Below, piece after piece: positions 45,964-56,502 of a DNA stretch of 64,000 bases. The DNA lies in assembly GCF_030411955.1 (NCBI RefSeq), contig NZ_JASNRA010000003.1, positions 62,001 through 126,000 of the forward strand, written 5' to 3'. Below the pieces are notes generated by a model. That model saw only the letters and a program-made list of their open reading frames with translations, was not told the origin of the DNA and searched no databases. Numbering within the stretch: the first letter of the stretch is position 1; each line of letters opens with the position of its first letter. The position numbers and the translations under genes were made by a program. This stretch comes from Massilia sp. YIM B02443 (GTDB lineage Bacteria > Pseudomonadota > Gammaproteobacteria > Burkholderiales > Burkholderiaceae_D).

Positions 45964-46009
45964 CTGCGTGCTGTAACTGCGTGCCGTAACTGCGTGCCGT
46001 AACCGTGGC
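45961..46009 (+). repeat. 13-bp tandem repeats starting at the rpoS stop codon
   Basis: Units of TAACTGCGTGC plus two bases begin at 45961, 45974 and 45987, with a degenerate fourth at 46000. The unit is not a multiple of three. The rest of the 350-bp gap to rlmD has GC-rich sequence without a recognised gene. Confidence 0.8.
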
Positions 46010-46314
46010 ATACAACATTGCGTTGACGCTCTGGGCGCGCAGCATCACCGTCGTGGTCGTACTGCCTATAAAAATGTAACTAACCAACAGGGATTTGTAC
46101 TCGCCGAACCCCGGGTCTGCAGGCGCCGACGCCCGCTACGCGCCTGGCCTGCCGCTGGCTTGCGCCTGGCCCGCACCCGGCCCCGCGGTAGCGCCCACCC
46201 CGATTCCTTGCTATCATGCCCGCCGGGCGTGAACAGCCCATTTTTTGTTTGTGTCGTCCGCCCGCGCCGCCTTGCGCCGGGCCGGTCAGTGGTCCACTCC
46301 CAACTTCTCTCGCC

Positions 46315-47724
46315 ATGCAAGAAATATTCATCGACATCAAATCCCTCGACGCGGATGCCCGTGGCGTCGGCCACCTCGAGAACGAAGACGGCACCCCAGG
46401 AAAGGTGATCTTCGTCGAAGGCGCGCTGCCGGGCGAGCGGGTCAGCTTCGAGACGCTGCGCAAGAAGAAGAACTGGGAATCGGGCCGCATGGTCACCCTG
46501 CAGCGCGCATCGTCGATGCGGGTCGAACCGAAGTGCCAGCACTTCGGCTACTGCGGCGGCTGCTCGATGCAGCACCTGGAGCCGTCGGCCCAGGTGGCGA
46601 TGAAGGGCCGCGTGCTGGAAGACAACCTGTGGCACCTCGGCAAAGTGAAGGCCGAGATGATCATGCGCCCGATGTATGGCCCGACCTGGGACTACCGCTA
46701 CCGCGCGCGCCTGTCGGTGCGCCACGTGGCCAAGAAGGGCGGCGTGCTGGTCGGCTTCCACGAGCGCAGCTCGTCCTACGTGGCCGACATCACCACCTGC
46801 GAGATCCTGCCCGACCACGTGGCGCAACTCCTGATGCCGCTGCGCGAACTGATCGGCGCGCTGTCGATCTACAACCAGATGCCGCAGATCGAAGTGGCGA
46901 TCGGCGAAGAGACCACGGTGCTGGTGCTGCGCATCATGGCGCCGCTGAGCGCCGCCGACGAAGTGCTGGTCAAGGCCTTCGCCGACAAGTGGAACATCCA
47001 GTGGTGGCTGCAGCCGAAGGGCCCGGACACCGCCTATCCGTTCTATCCTTTGGGCAAGGAGCTGTACTACACGCTGCCCGAGTTCGGCATCCGCATGCCG
47101 TTCAAGCCGACCGATTTTACCCAGGTCAACCACCACATCAACCGCGTGCTGGTGGCCAAGGCGCTGCGTTTGCTGGAAGTGCAGCCGCAAGACCGCGTGG
47201 CCGACCTGTTCTGCGGCCTGGGCAACTTCACGCTGCCGCTGGCGACCCAGGCGCGCGAAGTGGTCGGCATCGAGGGCAGCACCGCACTGACCACGCGCGC
47301 GCTGGACAACGCCCAGGCCAATGGCCTGGCCGCCAAGACCTCGTTCTCGACCCGCAACCTGTTCGAAGTGACGAAGGATGACCTGGTCGCCCTCGGCAAA
47401 TTCGATCGCATGCTGATCGATCCGCCGCGCGACGGCGCCATGGCGCTGGCGCTGGCGCTGGCCGAACTGCGCGAGACGCATGAGGAACTGATGCCGCAGC
47501 GCATCGTCTACGTCTCGTGCAGCCCGTCGACGCTGGCGCGCGACGCCGGTATCCTGGTGCACAAGGCCGGCTACGTGATGAAGAAGGCGGGCGTGGTGAA
47601 CATGTTCCCGCACACTTCGCACGTGGAGTCGATCGGCGTGTTCGAGCTGGGCGAGAGGCCGGTTCCGGGCGCCGTGGTGCCCGGGATCGAAGCGGCGCCG
47701 AGCGCGTCCGACGCGCACGCGTAA
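46315..47724 (+). CDS. rlmD: 23S rRNA (uracil(1939)-C(5))-methyltransferase RlmD
   Basis: A 469-residue SAM-dependent RNA methyltransferase of the RumA type. N-terminal TRAM-like domain (IDIKSLDADARGVGHLENEDGTPGKVIFVEGALPGERV), then a 4Fe-4S site with Cys in PKCQHFGYCGGCSMQH and a later CEIL, the SAM domain (VADLFCGLGNFTLPLA), and the catalytic motif YVSCSPSTLARD with the nucleophile Cys. ATG at 46315 is the expected start (MQEIFIDI). A possible -10 TATCAT lies near 46211. Confidence 0.95.
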   Translation: MQEIFIDIKSLDADARGVGHLENEDGTPGKVIFVEGALPGERVSFETLRKKKNWESGRMVTLQRASSMRVEPKCQHFGYCGGCSMQHLEPSAQVAMKGRVLEDNLWHLGKVKAEMIMRPMYGPTWDYRYRARLSVRHVAKKGGVLVGFHERSSSYVADITTCEILPDHVAQLLMPLRELIGALSIYNQMPQIEVAIGEETTVLVLRIMAPLSAADEVLVKAFADKWNIQWWLQPKGPDTAYPFYPLGKELYYTLPEFGIRMPFKPTDFTQVNHHINRVLVAKALRLLEVQPQDRVADLFCGLGNFTLPLATQAREVVGIEGSTALTTRALDNAQANGLAAKTSFSTRNLFEVTKDDLVALGKFDRMLIDPPRDGAMALALALAELRETHEELMPQRIVYVSCSPSTLARDAGILVHKAGYVMKKAGVVNMFPHTSHVESIGVFELGERPVPGAVVPGIEAAPSASDAHA

Positions 47725-47753
47725 GCCCAGGCGCGCTCCAGGCGCCGGCCACG

Positions 47754-47783
47754 CGGCCCGGCCGGATCGTTCCGGCCGGGCCG
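47754..47783 (+). terminator. GC-rich hairpin after rlmD
   Basis: Perfect 12-bp stem CGGCCCGGCCGG/CCGGCCGGGCCG with a 6-nt loop, followed by TTGTCGT. Strong stem but a poor T-run. Confidence 0.6.
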
Positions 47784-47880
47784 TTGTCGTCCATGCCTTA
47801 TGGATGAGTGTTAGCGAACAGACCGCTGCGCCTTGCATCGGTTCAACTGCTGTAATGACGCAATGGCGGGTGCAGGCACA

Positions 47881-50346
47881 ATGAACAACGACAAGGATCA
47901 GGGCAAGCAACTGGAAGAGGGCTGGCGCGCGGCGCTGCTGGCGCTGACCGACCAGCTCGGCCAGCACGACGACACGTCCAGCCTGGCCGACGTCGCCAGC
48001 CGCATCCTGGGCCAGACGCTGGACGTGGAGCTGGTCGGCTATGGCACGATCGACCTCGAGGCCGAGACCTTGACCGTCGAGTGCGATTGGACCCGCGGCG
48101 ACGCCGGATCGCTCGCCGGCACCGTGCCGTTCCGCGATTTCGGCGCCCACATCGACGCCTTCCGGCGCGGCGACACGGTGGCGGTGCGCGACGTGCGCCG
48201 CGATCCGCGCACGCGCGACCATGCGCCGCAGCTGGAGGCGGGCGGCGTGCGCGCCTTTGTCGACACGCCGGTGCTCGAACGCGGCAGCCTGGTCGCTTTG
48301 CTGTACGTCAGCAGCGCCCACGCGCGCGAATGGAGCGAAGGCGAGCTGGCCTTCATGCGCGAGGTGGCGCAGCGCACCCATGCCGCCACCGCCCGGCGCC
48401 AGGCCGAGCAGTCGCTGCGCCAGCTGGCGGCCTCGCTCGAGCAGCAGGTCAAGGCCCGCACCCGCGAACTCGACCGCTCCTGGCAGCTGTCGCAGGAGCT
48501 TCTGGTCGTGGCGCTGCCGGACGGCACCATCGAGATGGTCAATCCGATGTGGACCGTGCTGCTGGGCTATGAGAAGCACGAGATCGTCGGCAAGAAGTTC
48601 ATCGAATTCACGCACCCGGACGACCTCGACGCAACCTTGATCACATTTGCAGGAATGCTCGAGAAGCCGCTGTCGGTGCCTTACGTCTACCGCTTCCGCC
48701 ACCGGGACGGCTCCTACCGCCCGCTGTCGTGGACCGGCGCCTTCGAGGAGGGCAAGGTGTACGCCGCCGGACGCGACCTGACCCCCGAGCGCGCGCGCGA
48801 ACAGGCCTTGAGCGAAGCCGAGGCATTCTCGCGCCTGGCGCTCAATTCGGTCGGCGGCGTCGGCGCCTGGACCTTGGACCTGCACACCGGACGCTACGTA
48901 TGCGACGCCGCCATTGCTGAGCTGTACGGCGTCGATCCGGTGCGCGGCGCCGGCGGCGTGCCGGTCGAGGAGTTCCTGGCCAACGTCCATCCTGACGACC
49001 TGCCGCAGTTGCGGGTCGAGATCGCGCGCAGCATGACGTCCGGCAAGGACATGGCCTACGAGTACCGCCTGCGCCATCCGGGCGGCGCGATCCGCTGGGT
49101 GCTGTCGCGCTGGCGCACCCAGCTGGACGAGCACGGCCTGCCGGCGCGCCGCAGCGGGATCGGGATCGAGACCACCGGCCAGCGCAACCTGGAAGAGCAA
49201 TTGCGCCAGGCGCAGAAGATGGAAGCGGTGGGGCAGCTCACCGGCGGCCTGGCGCACGACTTCAACAACCTGCTGGCCGGCATCACCGGCGCGCTCGACC
49301 TGATGCAGATCCGCATTCGCCAGGGCCGCACGGCGGAGCTGGAGCGCTACATGACGGTGGCCCAGGGCGCGGCGCGGCGCGCGGCGGCGCTGACCCATCG
49401 CCTGCTGGCGTTCTCGCGGCGCCAGACGCTCGACCCCAGGCCGACCAATGTCAACCAGCTGGTGGCCGGCATGGAAGAACTGATCCGGCGCACCATCGGC
49501 CCGCAGGTGGCGCTCGAGGTGGTGGGCGCGGTCGGGCTGTGGCCGGCCCTGATCGACGCCGGCCAGCTCGAGAATGCGCTGCTGAACCTGTGCATCAATG
49601 CGCGCGACGCGATGCCCGACGGCGGCCGCATCACGATCGAGACCGCCAATAAATGGCTCGACTATTCGGCGGCCAAGACGCACGCGATCCCGGAAGGCCA
49701 ATACCTGTCGCTGTGCGTGACGGACACCGGCACCGGCATGACGCCCGAGCTGATGGCCAAGGTGTTCGAGCCGTTCTTCACCACCAAGCCGATTGGCGAG
49801 GGCACCGGGCTCGGCCTGTCGATGATCCACGGCTTCGCGCGCCAGTCGGGCGGCGAGGTGCGCATCTATTCCGAGGTGGGGCAGGGGACGACCGTGTGCA
49901 TCTACCTGCCGCGCTACTACGGCGAGCTGGAGATTGAAGATGCGGGCCTGAAGACCGCCGCCGGCGCCCACGGCGGGCAGGGCGAGACGGTGCTGATCGT
50001 CGACGACGAGCCGTCGGTGCGCATGCTGGTGACCGAGGTGCTGCAGGACCTCGGCTACAACGCGCTGGAGGCGGGCGACAGTGCGGCCGGCCTCAAGCTG
50101 CTGCAGTCGGATGCGCGCATCGACCTGATGGTGACCGACGTCGGCCTGCCGGGCGGCATGAACGGGCGCCAGCTGGCGGAGGCGGCGCTGGAGCGGCGCC
50201 CGGGGCTGCAGGTGCTGTTCATCACCGGCTACGCCGAGAACAGCCTGATCGGCAACGGCCACCTGAAACCGGGCATGCAGGTGCTGACCAAGCCGTTCGC
50301 GATCGACGCATTGGCCGCGCGCATCCGCGAGATGATCGCCGCTTAG
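47881..50346 (+). CDS. Hybrid sensor histidine kinase (GAF-PAS-PAS-HisKA-HATPase-REC)
   Basis: An 821-residue soluble-looking hybrid kinase. Order: GAF domain (about 20-175), a coiled-coil stretch (RRQAEQSLRQLAASLEQQVKARTRELDRSW), two PAS domains (about 205-305 and 320-435), HisKA with phospho-acceptor His459 in GGLAHDFNNLLAGI, a HATPase with NARDAM, DTGTGM and EGTGLGLSMIHGF, and a C-terminal receiver with Asp753 in VTDVGLPGGMNG and Lys in LTKPF. No membrane helix. No separate response regulator is next to it. Start could also be ATG 47863. It ends at a shared bidirectional terminator. Confidence 0.92.
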   Translation: MNNDKDQGKQLEEGWRAALLALTDQLGQHDDTSSLADVASRILGQTLDVELVGYGTIDLEAETLTVECDWTRGDAGSLAGTVPFRDFGAHIDAFRRGDTVAVRDVRRDPRTRDHAPQLEAGGVRAFVDTPVLERGSLVALLYVSSAHAREWSEGELAFMREVAQRTHAATARRQAEQSLRQLAASLEQQVKARTRELDRSWQLSQELLVVALPDGTIEMVNPMWTVLLGYEKHEIVGKKFIEFTHPDDLDATLITFAGMLEKPLSVPYVYRFRHRDGSYRPLSWTGAFEEGKVYAAGRDLTPERAREQALSEAEAFSRLALNSVGGVGAWTLDLHTGRYVCDAAIAELYGVDPVRGAGGVPVEEFLANVHPDDLPQLRVEIARSMTSGKDMAYEYRLRHPGGAIRWVLSRWRTQLDEHGLPARRSGIGIETTGQRNLEEQLRQAQKMEAVGQLTGGLAHDFNNLLAGITGALDLMQIRIRQGRTAELERYMTVAQGAARRAAALTHRLLAFSRRQTLDPRPTNVNQLVAGMEELIRRTIGPQVALEVVGAVGLWPALIDAGQLENALLNLCINARDAMPDGGRITIETANKWLDYSAAKTHAIPEGQYLSLCVTDTGTGMTPELMAKVFEPFFTTKPIGEGTGLGLSMIHGFARQSGGEVRIYSEVGQGTTVCIYLPRYYGELEIEDAGLKTAAGAHGGQGETVLIVDDEPSVRMLVTEVLQDLGYNALEAGDSAAGLKLLQSDARIDLMVTDVGLPGGMNGRQLAEAALERRPGLQVLFITGYAENSLIGNGHLKPGMQVLTKPFAIDALAARIREMIAA

Positions 50347-50367
50347 CACGTACGAATCGTCAGTGCG

Positions 50368-50397
50368 AAAAAAACCGGCCAGCGGCCGGTTTTTTTA
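50368..50397. terminator. Bidirectional terminator between the hybrid kinase and BI-1 genes
   Basis: AAACCGGCC, loop AGC, GGCCGGTTT, with A-run on the left and seven T on the right. It serves the two convergent genes. Confidence 0.92.
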
Positions 50398-50413
50398 TCG
50401 TTGCAGAGGCGAA

Positions 50414-51106
50414 TCAGTCGCGGTCGCCGCCGGCAATGCCCAGCAGGTGCAGCAGGCTGGTGAAGATGTTGTACACGTCCAGGTAGATCGCCAGGGTGGC
50501 CGAGATGTAGTTGGTCTCGCCGCCGTTGATGATGCGCTGCACGTCGAACAGGATGAAGGCCGAGAAGATACCGATTGCCAGGATCGAGATCACGATCGAC
50601 AGCGCCGACATCTGCAGGAAGATGTTGGCGACGGCGGCCAGCACCAGGATGATCACGCCGGCCATCAGCCAGCTGCCCATGCCCGAGAAGTCGCGCTTGG
50701 TGGTGGTGGCGATGCTCGCCATCACGGCGAACACGGCCGCGGTACCGCCGAACGCGGTCATGATCAGGCTGCCGCCATTGTTGAAGCCCAGCGTGTAGGT
50801 GAGCAGCGGGGTCAGCATCAGGCCCATGAAGAAGGTGAAGCCGAGCAGCACCGCCACGCCGACTGCCGAATGCTTGGTCTTTTCGATCGCGAACATGAAG
50901 CCGAAGGCGATCGCCAGGAAGACGATGAAGCCGATGCCGCCGGTGAGCATCGGCAGCTGCATCGACACGCCGATGAATGCGCCCAGGACGGTCGGGATCA
51001 TCGACAGCGCCAGCAGCCAATACGTGTTGCGCAACACCTTGTTGCGCGTGGCCTGGCCGCCTTTGGTCAGGTCGATGGTACTTTGCTGTTGGGTACTAGG
51101 GTACAT
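50414..51106 (-). CDS. Bax inhibitor-1/YccA family membrane protein
   Basis: A 230-residue inner-membrane protein with seven hydrophobic helices from NTYWLLALSMIPTVLGAFIGV to the C-terminal DVYNIFTSLLHLLGIAGG. Family markers include FFMGLMLTPLLTYTLGF and FSAFILFDVQRIINGGETNYISATLAIYLDVYNIF, with the conserved Asp in FDVQR. The family includes YccA, a modulator of FtsH, and calcium-leak channels. ATG at 51106 follows GGAGGC. The upstream region holds two direct copies of TGCTGCACAATG. Confidence 0.93.
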   Translation of the reverse strand: MYPSTQQQSTIDLTKGGQATRNKVLRNTYWLLALSMIPTVLGAFIGVSMQLPMLTGGIGFIVFLAIAFGFMFAIEKTKHSAVGVAVLLGFTFFMGLMLTPLLTYTLGFNNGGSLIMTAFGGTAAVFAVMASIATTTKRDFSGMGSWLMAGVIILVLAAVANIFLQMSALSIVISILAIGIFSAFILFDVQRIINGGETNYISATLAIYLDVYNIFTSLLHLLGIAGGDRD

Positions 51107-51408
51107 ATAGTGCCTCCGGTTGAGTAAAAAGATGCTGCACAATGTTGCAAGGTTTGCTGCACAATGGTGTTGCACTTCGATTGCAACGTGCTTCCAGGGG
51201 ACTTCGACCGCATCCTACACCGCCAGTCTTAACCGGGGATGAAGAACGGGGGCGAAACCGGGACGGAATTCGTCGCCACTGTACCACCATGCTTGCCACT
51301 ACCGCAATATCGGTTATATGCGGCAGGTATGCTAAAATTAAAGGTTGATTGAGCCCCGAAGTTCTCACGAATTTCTTAGATTTAACCTTACTTTTATCGG
51401 AGTTTTAC
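51107..51408. promoter_or_regulatory. Divergent control region between the BI-1 gene and ndk
   Basis: About 300 bp without a gene. It has direct repeats TGCTGCACAATG at 51133-51144 and 51155-51166, spaced 22 bp, close to the BI-1 start. A possible ndk promoter is TTGCCA (51293-51298) with TATATG near 51315. Assignment is by eye. Confidence 0.35.
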
Positions 51409-51834
51409 ATGGCAATCGAACGCACCCTGTCCATCATCAAGCCGGACGCAGTTGCAAAAAACGTGATCGGCCAAATCTACAGCCGCTTCGAAGGCGCTGG
51501 CCTGAAGGTCGTCGCTGCCCGCATGGTGCAACTGTCGCAAGCTGAAGCCGAAGGCTTCTACGCCGTGCACGCCGCACGTCCGTTCTTCAAGGACCTGGTC
51601 AGCTTCATGGTCTCGGGCCCGGTCATGGTCACCGTCCTCGAAGGCGAAGGCGCGATCCTGAAGAACCGCGACCTGATGGGTGCCACCGATCCGAAGAAAG
51701 CCGACGCCGGCACCATCCGCGCCGACTTCGCCGATTCGATCGACGCCAACGCCGTGCACGGTTCGGACGCTGCCGAAACCGCCGCCGTGGAAATCGCTTA
51801 CTTCTTCCCGGCACTGAACGTCTACTCGCGTTAA
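51409..51834 (+). CDS. ndk: Nucleoside-diphosphate kinase
   Basis: Balances nucleoside triphosphate pools by transferring the gamma phosphate through a phosphohistidine. A full-length 141-residue protein starting [15 protein letters not shown], with catalytic His117 in [15 protein letters not shown] at 51409 follows CGGAG. Same direction as rlmN, with terminator-like hairpins between them. The rnk regulator gene is elsewhere in the window. Confidence 0.97.
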   Translation: MAIERTLSIIKPDAVAKNVIGQIYSRFEGAGLKVVAARMVQLSQAEAEGFYAVHAARPFFKDLVSFMVSGPVMVTVLEGEGAILKNRDLMGATDPKKADAGTIRADFADSIDANAVHGSDAAETAAVEIAYFFPALNVYSR

Positions 51835-51853
51835 TTGGTCGAGGGGGAGCGCA

Positions 51854-51876
51854 GTCCGGGCGCTTCCCGGACGTTT
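51854..51876 (+). terminator. Terminator-like hairpin after ndk
   Basis: Seven-bp stem GTCCGGG/CCCGGAC with a 5-nt loop followed by GTTTT. Starts about 20 bp after the ndk stop. Confidence 0.65.
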
Positions 51877-51903
51877 TCCTCCCCCGGACTAATTGAATGA
51901 GTA

Positions 51904-51944
51904 ACCCGCTCGCCCGCAGCCAAGGGCTGGCGCGAGCGGGTGTT
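51904..51944 (+). terminator. Hairpin just upstream of rlmN
   Basis: Ten-bp stem ACCCGCTCGC/GCGAGCGGGT enclosing an inner CAGCC/GGCTG stem, followed by GTTT. It may be a second terminator for ndk or a leader structure for rlmN. Confidence 0.45.
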
Positions 51945-51963
51945 TGAAATAAAGGAATTTGCC

Positions 51964-53132
<1,169 letters not shown>

Positions 53133-53133
<1 letters not shown>

Positions 53134-53939
53134 TGCGCCGCGCCGCCGCACTCGCGCTGCCCTTGATCCTGACCCTGGCCGCTTGCGCCGGGTCCGGTTC
53201 GGGCGCCGGCACGACCGCGCGCGGCGAACTCAAGACCGCCTCGGACCAGACCGCGCTCGAAAAGCGCGCCAACATCCGCCTGCAGCTGGCGGTCGGCTAC
53301 TACCAGGAAGGCAAGCTCGAGATCGCGCTGGACGAGATCAAGCAGGCGATCGCGGCCGACCCCGACTATGCCGACGCCTACGGCGTGCGGGCGCTGATCT
53401 ATACCGCGATGGGCCAGCTGCCGCTGGCCGACGACAACTACCAGCATGCGCTGCGGCTGGCGCCCGGCAACCCGGACCTGTCGAACAACTACGGTTCGTT
53501 CCTGTGCCAGTCGCTGAACCGCCCGCAGGAATCGTTGCGCTATTTCGATGCCGCCATCAGGAACCCGAGCTACCAGACGCCGACCAGCGCGCTGGTGAAC
53601 GCGGGCGTGTGCAGCATCAAGCAAAAGAATTTCGACGCGGCCGAGCGCTACCTGCTCGACGCCCTGCGTCTGAGCCCCGACCTGGAGCCGGTCAACGCCG
53701 GCCTGGCGCGGGTGTACTACGAGCGGCGCGACATGACCCGCGCCGGATTCTTCATTAACCGCCTGATCGAGACAGCCAAACTGGAGACGCTGTCGGCCGA
53801 TGCGCTGTGGCTTGCCATGCGCGTCCAGCGCAAGCTGGGCGACCGCAGCCACGAAGCGAGCCTGGCCGCGCAGCTGCGGCGCCGCTTCCCCGGATCGCCC
53901 GAGTATGCGGCGTTCGAGCGCGGGGCTTTCGACGAATGA
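53133..53939 (+). CDS. pilW: Type IV pilus biogenesis/stability protein PilW
   Basis: Outer-membrane lipoprotein needed for PilQ multimer stability. The 268 residues begin with a lipobox (LILTLAACAGS, Cys18) and hold about five TPR units (ANIRLQLAVGYYQEGKLEIALDEIKQAIAADPDYADAYGVRALIYTAMGQLPLADDNYQHALRLAPGN). Name rests on this lipoprotein-TPR layout and its position between rlmN and rodZ, which is standard in betaproteobacteria. Start overlaps the rlmN stop. Confidence 0.92.
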
Positions 53940-53961
53940 GAAAAGGACAAGGACGAGCACA

Positions 53962-55044
53962 ATGAACGAGCACGCAGACCAGCCGGCCACGCCGGGCAAC
54001 CAGCCCGGCATTCCTGGCCAGACCCTGCAGTCCCAACGCGAAGCGATGGGCTGGACCGTGGAGCAGGTGGCCGACCAGCTGAAGCTGGCGCCGCGCCAGG
54101 TGGTGGCGCTGGAAGCCGGCGATTACGCCTCCCTGCCGAGCCCGGCCGTGACGCGCGGCTTCGTGCGCGCCTACGCCAAGTTGCTGCGCATCGACGCCGC
54201 GCCGCTGGTGTCGATGATCGAGCTGAACATGCCGCCCGAAGCCCAGGCCGGCGCCAACGCCACCGCCAGCGCCAACCTGCGCCGCGAGCAGCGTCCGGCC
54301 GCGTTCTCGGAAACCCGGTTCCCGATCGGTGGCCGCCGCAACCGCTTGCCGCTGGGCTGGATCGCCGCCGTGGTGGTGGTGGCCGGCGCCGCCGTCGCCG
54401 CCTGGCAGCTGGGCGCGATTCCCGGCACCGCCCAGCATGACGCGGCCGAGGCCAACCACGTGCTGGAAAACCCGGTCGGCACGGCGGCGCCGAACGGCGT
54501 GGCCGTCCCGGCCGGCGCCACCTCGGGCGCAGCCCAGCAGGACCAGTTGCTCAATCCATCGGTGCCGCTGATCTCGGTGCCGTCGCCGGCCGGCGAGGGC
54601 GCGCCGTCGAACCCGGCCCCGGCCGCCGCTCCGGGCGCCACACCGGCCACCACCGCGCCTGCAGCCCCGGTCACCACGCCGGCGCCCACCCCGGCGCCCG
54701 GCGCGCCGACCGCCGCCACCGTGACCGCGAACGCGCCCGCCGTCGCGACGCCGGTGGCCGCCACCGCTCCTGCCGCCGCCGCTGCTGCGCCTGCCGCTGC
54801 CGGCGCCAACACCCTGGTGCTGAACGTGCGCGAAGATTCCTGGGTCCAGGTCGCGCCCGCCGGTGGCGGCCGTCCGCTGATCTCGCGCCTGGTGAAAGCC
54901 GGCAGCACCGAATCGATCGAACTGAACGGCCCGGCGACCCTGGTGGTCGGCGCCCCTGGCGGCGTGAGCGCAACCCTGCGCGGCGCCAATGTTCCGCTGC
55001 CGCAGCAGCCGGGCAAGACGGTCGCGCGCGTGGCACTGAAATAA
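53962..55044 (+). CDS. rodZ: RodZ-like helix-turn-helix membrane protein (DUF4115)
   Basis: A 360-residue protein with the RodZ layout: N-terminal HTH_25 domain ([54 protein letters not shown], about 25-80), a basic juxtamembrane region, one membrane helix ([18 protein letters not shown]), a long Ala/Pro/Thr-rich periplasmic linker, and a C-terminal DUF4115 domain ([40 protein letters not shown]). RodZ links MreB to the cell-wall elongation machinery. Start is ATG 53962 after AAGGACGAG. Confidence 0.9.
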   Translation: MNEHADQPATPGNQPGIPGQTLQSQREAMGWTVEQVADQLKLAPRQVVALEAGDYASLPSPAVTRGFVRAYAKLLRIDAAPLVSMIELNMPPEAQAGANATASANLRREQRPAAFSETRFPIGGRRNRLPLGWIAAVVVVAGAAVAAWQLGAIPGTAQHDAAEANHVLENPVGTAAPNGVAVPAGATSGAAQQDQLLNPSVPLISVPSPAGEGAPSNPAPAAAPGATPATTAPAAPVTTPAPTPAPGAPTAATVTANAPAVATPVAATAPAAAAAAPAAAGANTLVLNVREDSWVQVAPAGGGRPLISRLVKAGSTESIELNGPATLVVGAPGGVSATLRGANVPLPQQPGKTVARVALK

Positions 55045-55063
55045 ACAAGGGAATCCAAGCCTG

Positions 55064-56362
55064 ATGATCTCTCCGAACCAAGTCTCCGAGCTGACCCCGA
55101 CCGACGCCGCCATCCCGTCCGGCCCGCTGGCGCGCCGCGCCAGCCGCAAGGTCGCGGTGTCGCACGGCGCCCGCACCGTCTGGGTCGGCGGCGACGCCCC
55201 GGTGGTGGTGCAGTCGATGACCAACACCGACACCGCCGACGCGATCGGCACCGCAATCCAGGTCAAGGAACTGGCGCGCGCCGGTTCCGAGATCGTGCGC
55301 ATCACGGTCGACACCCCGGCCGCGGCGGCCGCCGTGCCGGCGATCCGCGAACAACTGGACCGCATGGAAGTCGACGTGCCGCTGGTCGGCGATTTCCACT
55401 ACAACGGCCACCTGCTGCTGCGCGACTATCCGGAATGCGCGCAGGCGCTGTCGAAATACCGGATCAATCCGGGCAACGTGGGCCAGGGCGCCAAGCGCGA
55501 CACCCAGTTCGCCCAGATGATCGAGATCGCCGCCAGGTACGACAAGCCGGTGCGCATCGGCGTCAACTGGGGCTCGCTCGACCAGTCGCTGCTGGCGCGC
55601 ATCATGGACCAGAACGCCGCGCGCGCGAATCCGTGGTCGGCCCAGGCCGTGATGTACGAAGCATTGATTACCTCGGCGATCGAGAATGCCGTGCGCGCCG
55701 AAGAAGTCGGCCTGGCGCGCGACAAGATCATCCTGTCGTGCAAGGTGTCCGGCGTGCAGGACTTGATCGCGGTCTACCGCGAGCTGGCGCGCCGCTGCGA
55801 TTACCCGCTGCACCTGGGCCTGACCGAGGCCGGCATGGGCAGCAAGGGCATCGTCGCCTCGACTGCGGCGCTGTCGGTGCTGTTGCAGGAAGGCATTGGC
55901 GACACCATCCGCATTTCGCTGACCCCGGAACCGGGCGGCGACCGCACCCGCGAAGTGGTGGTCGGCCAGGAAATCCTGCAGACCATGGGCCTGCGCAAGT
56001 TCACGCCGATGGTGATCGCTTGCCCGGGTTGCGGCCGTACTACCTCGACCGTGTTCCAGGAACTGGCCGACAACATCCAGAGTTTCCTGCGCGAGCAGAT
56101 GCCGGAGTGGAAGAAGACCTATCCGGGCGTGGAAGCGATGAACGTGGCCGTGATGGGCTGCATCGTCAACGGTCCAGGCGAATCGAAGCACGCCAACATC
56201 GGCATCAGCCTGCCCGGCACCGGCGAATCGCCGGCCGCGCCGGTGTTCGTCGACGGCCAGAAATTCGCGACCCTGCGCGGCGAGCGCATCGTCGACGAGT
56301 TCAAGACCATCGTGCTGGATTACGTGCAGAAAAACTATAGCCGCGAGGCGGCGACCCAATAA
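55064..56362 (+). CDS. ispG: 4-hydroxy-3-methylbut-2-enyl diphosphate synthase (flavodoxin)
   Basis: [4Fe-4S] enzyme of the MEP isoprenoid pathway, converting MEcPP to HMBPP. The 432-residue protein has the N-terminal TIM barrel ([37 protein letters not shown]) and the C-terminal ferredoxin-like part with cluster cysteines Cys320 and Cys323 in CPGCGRTT and Cys366 in [11 protein letters not shown]. Length fits the direct bacterial form. It lies between rodZ and hisS as usual; the gap to hisS is occupied by a pair of REP-like repeats. Confidence 0.97.
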   Translation: MISPNQVSELTPTDAAIPSGPLARRASRKVAVSHGARTVWVGGDAPVVVQSMTNTDTADAIGTAIQVKELARAGSEIVRITVDTPAAAAAVPAIREQLDRMEVDVPLVGDFHYNGHLLLRDYPECAQALSKYRINPGNVGQGAKRDTQFAQMIEIAARYDKPVRIGVNWGSLDQSLLARIMDQNAARANPWSAQAVMYEALITSAIENAVRAEEVGLARDKIILSCKVSGVQDLIAVYRELARRCDYPLHLGLTEAGMGSKGIVASTAALSVLLQEGIGDTIRISLTPEPGGDRTREVVVGQEILQTMGLRKFTPMVIACPGCGRTTSTVFQELADNIQSFLREQMPEWKKTYPGVEAMNVAVMGCIVNGPGESKHANIGISLPGTGESPAAPVFVDGQKFATLRGERIVDEFKTIVLDYVQKNYSREAATQ

Positions 56363-56369
56363 TATGCAT

Positions 56370-56483
56370 CGTAGGGTTGACGGCTCCGCCGTCGACGCGG
56401 TGGTAGTTTGCAGCAAGATCATCCGGCGCGAAATCGGCGCCGGTCACTATCACCGCGTCGACGGCAGAGCCGTCGACCCTACG
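56370..56483. repeat. Inverted pair of REP-like palindromes between ispG and hisS
   Basis: Copy one 56370-56400 (CGTAGGGTTGACGGC...GCCGTCGACGCGG) and inverted copy two 56453-56483 (CCGCGTCGACGGC...GCCGTCGACCCTACG), separated by 52 bp. Same family as copies at 11.8 and 33.0 kb with two changed stem positions that are compensated on the other arm. Confidence 0.78.
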
Positions 56484-56502
56484 CGAATCACGAGATAACC
56501 CT

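Noticed and set aside
46216-46314. Longer rlmD start at 46216
   Set aside because: The extra 33 residues (Cys/Pro-rich) are outside the family start MQEIFIDIKSLDADARG and run through the probable promoter region.
46066-50349. Open frame of 1427 codons on the minus strand opposite rlmD and the hybrid kinase
   Set aside because: It covers two well-recognised genes on the other strand and shows the same His/Gln/Arg-rich shadow composition; no domains.
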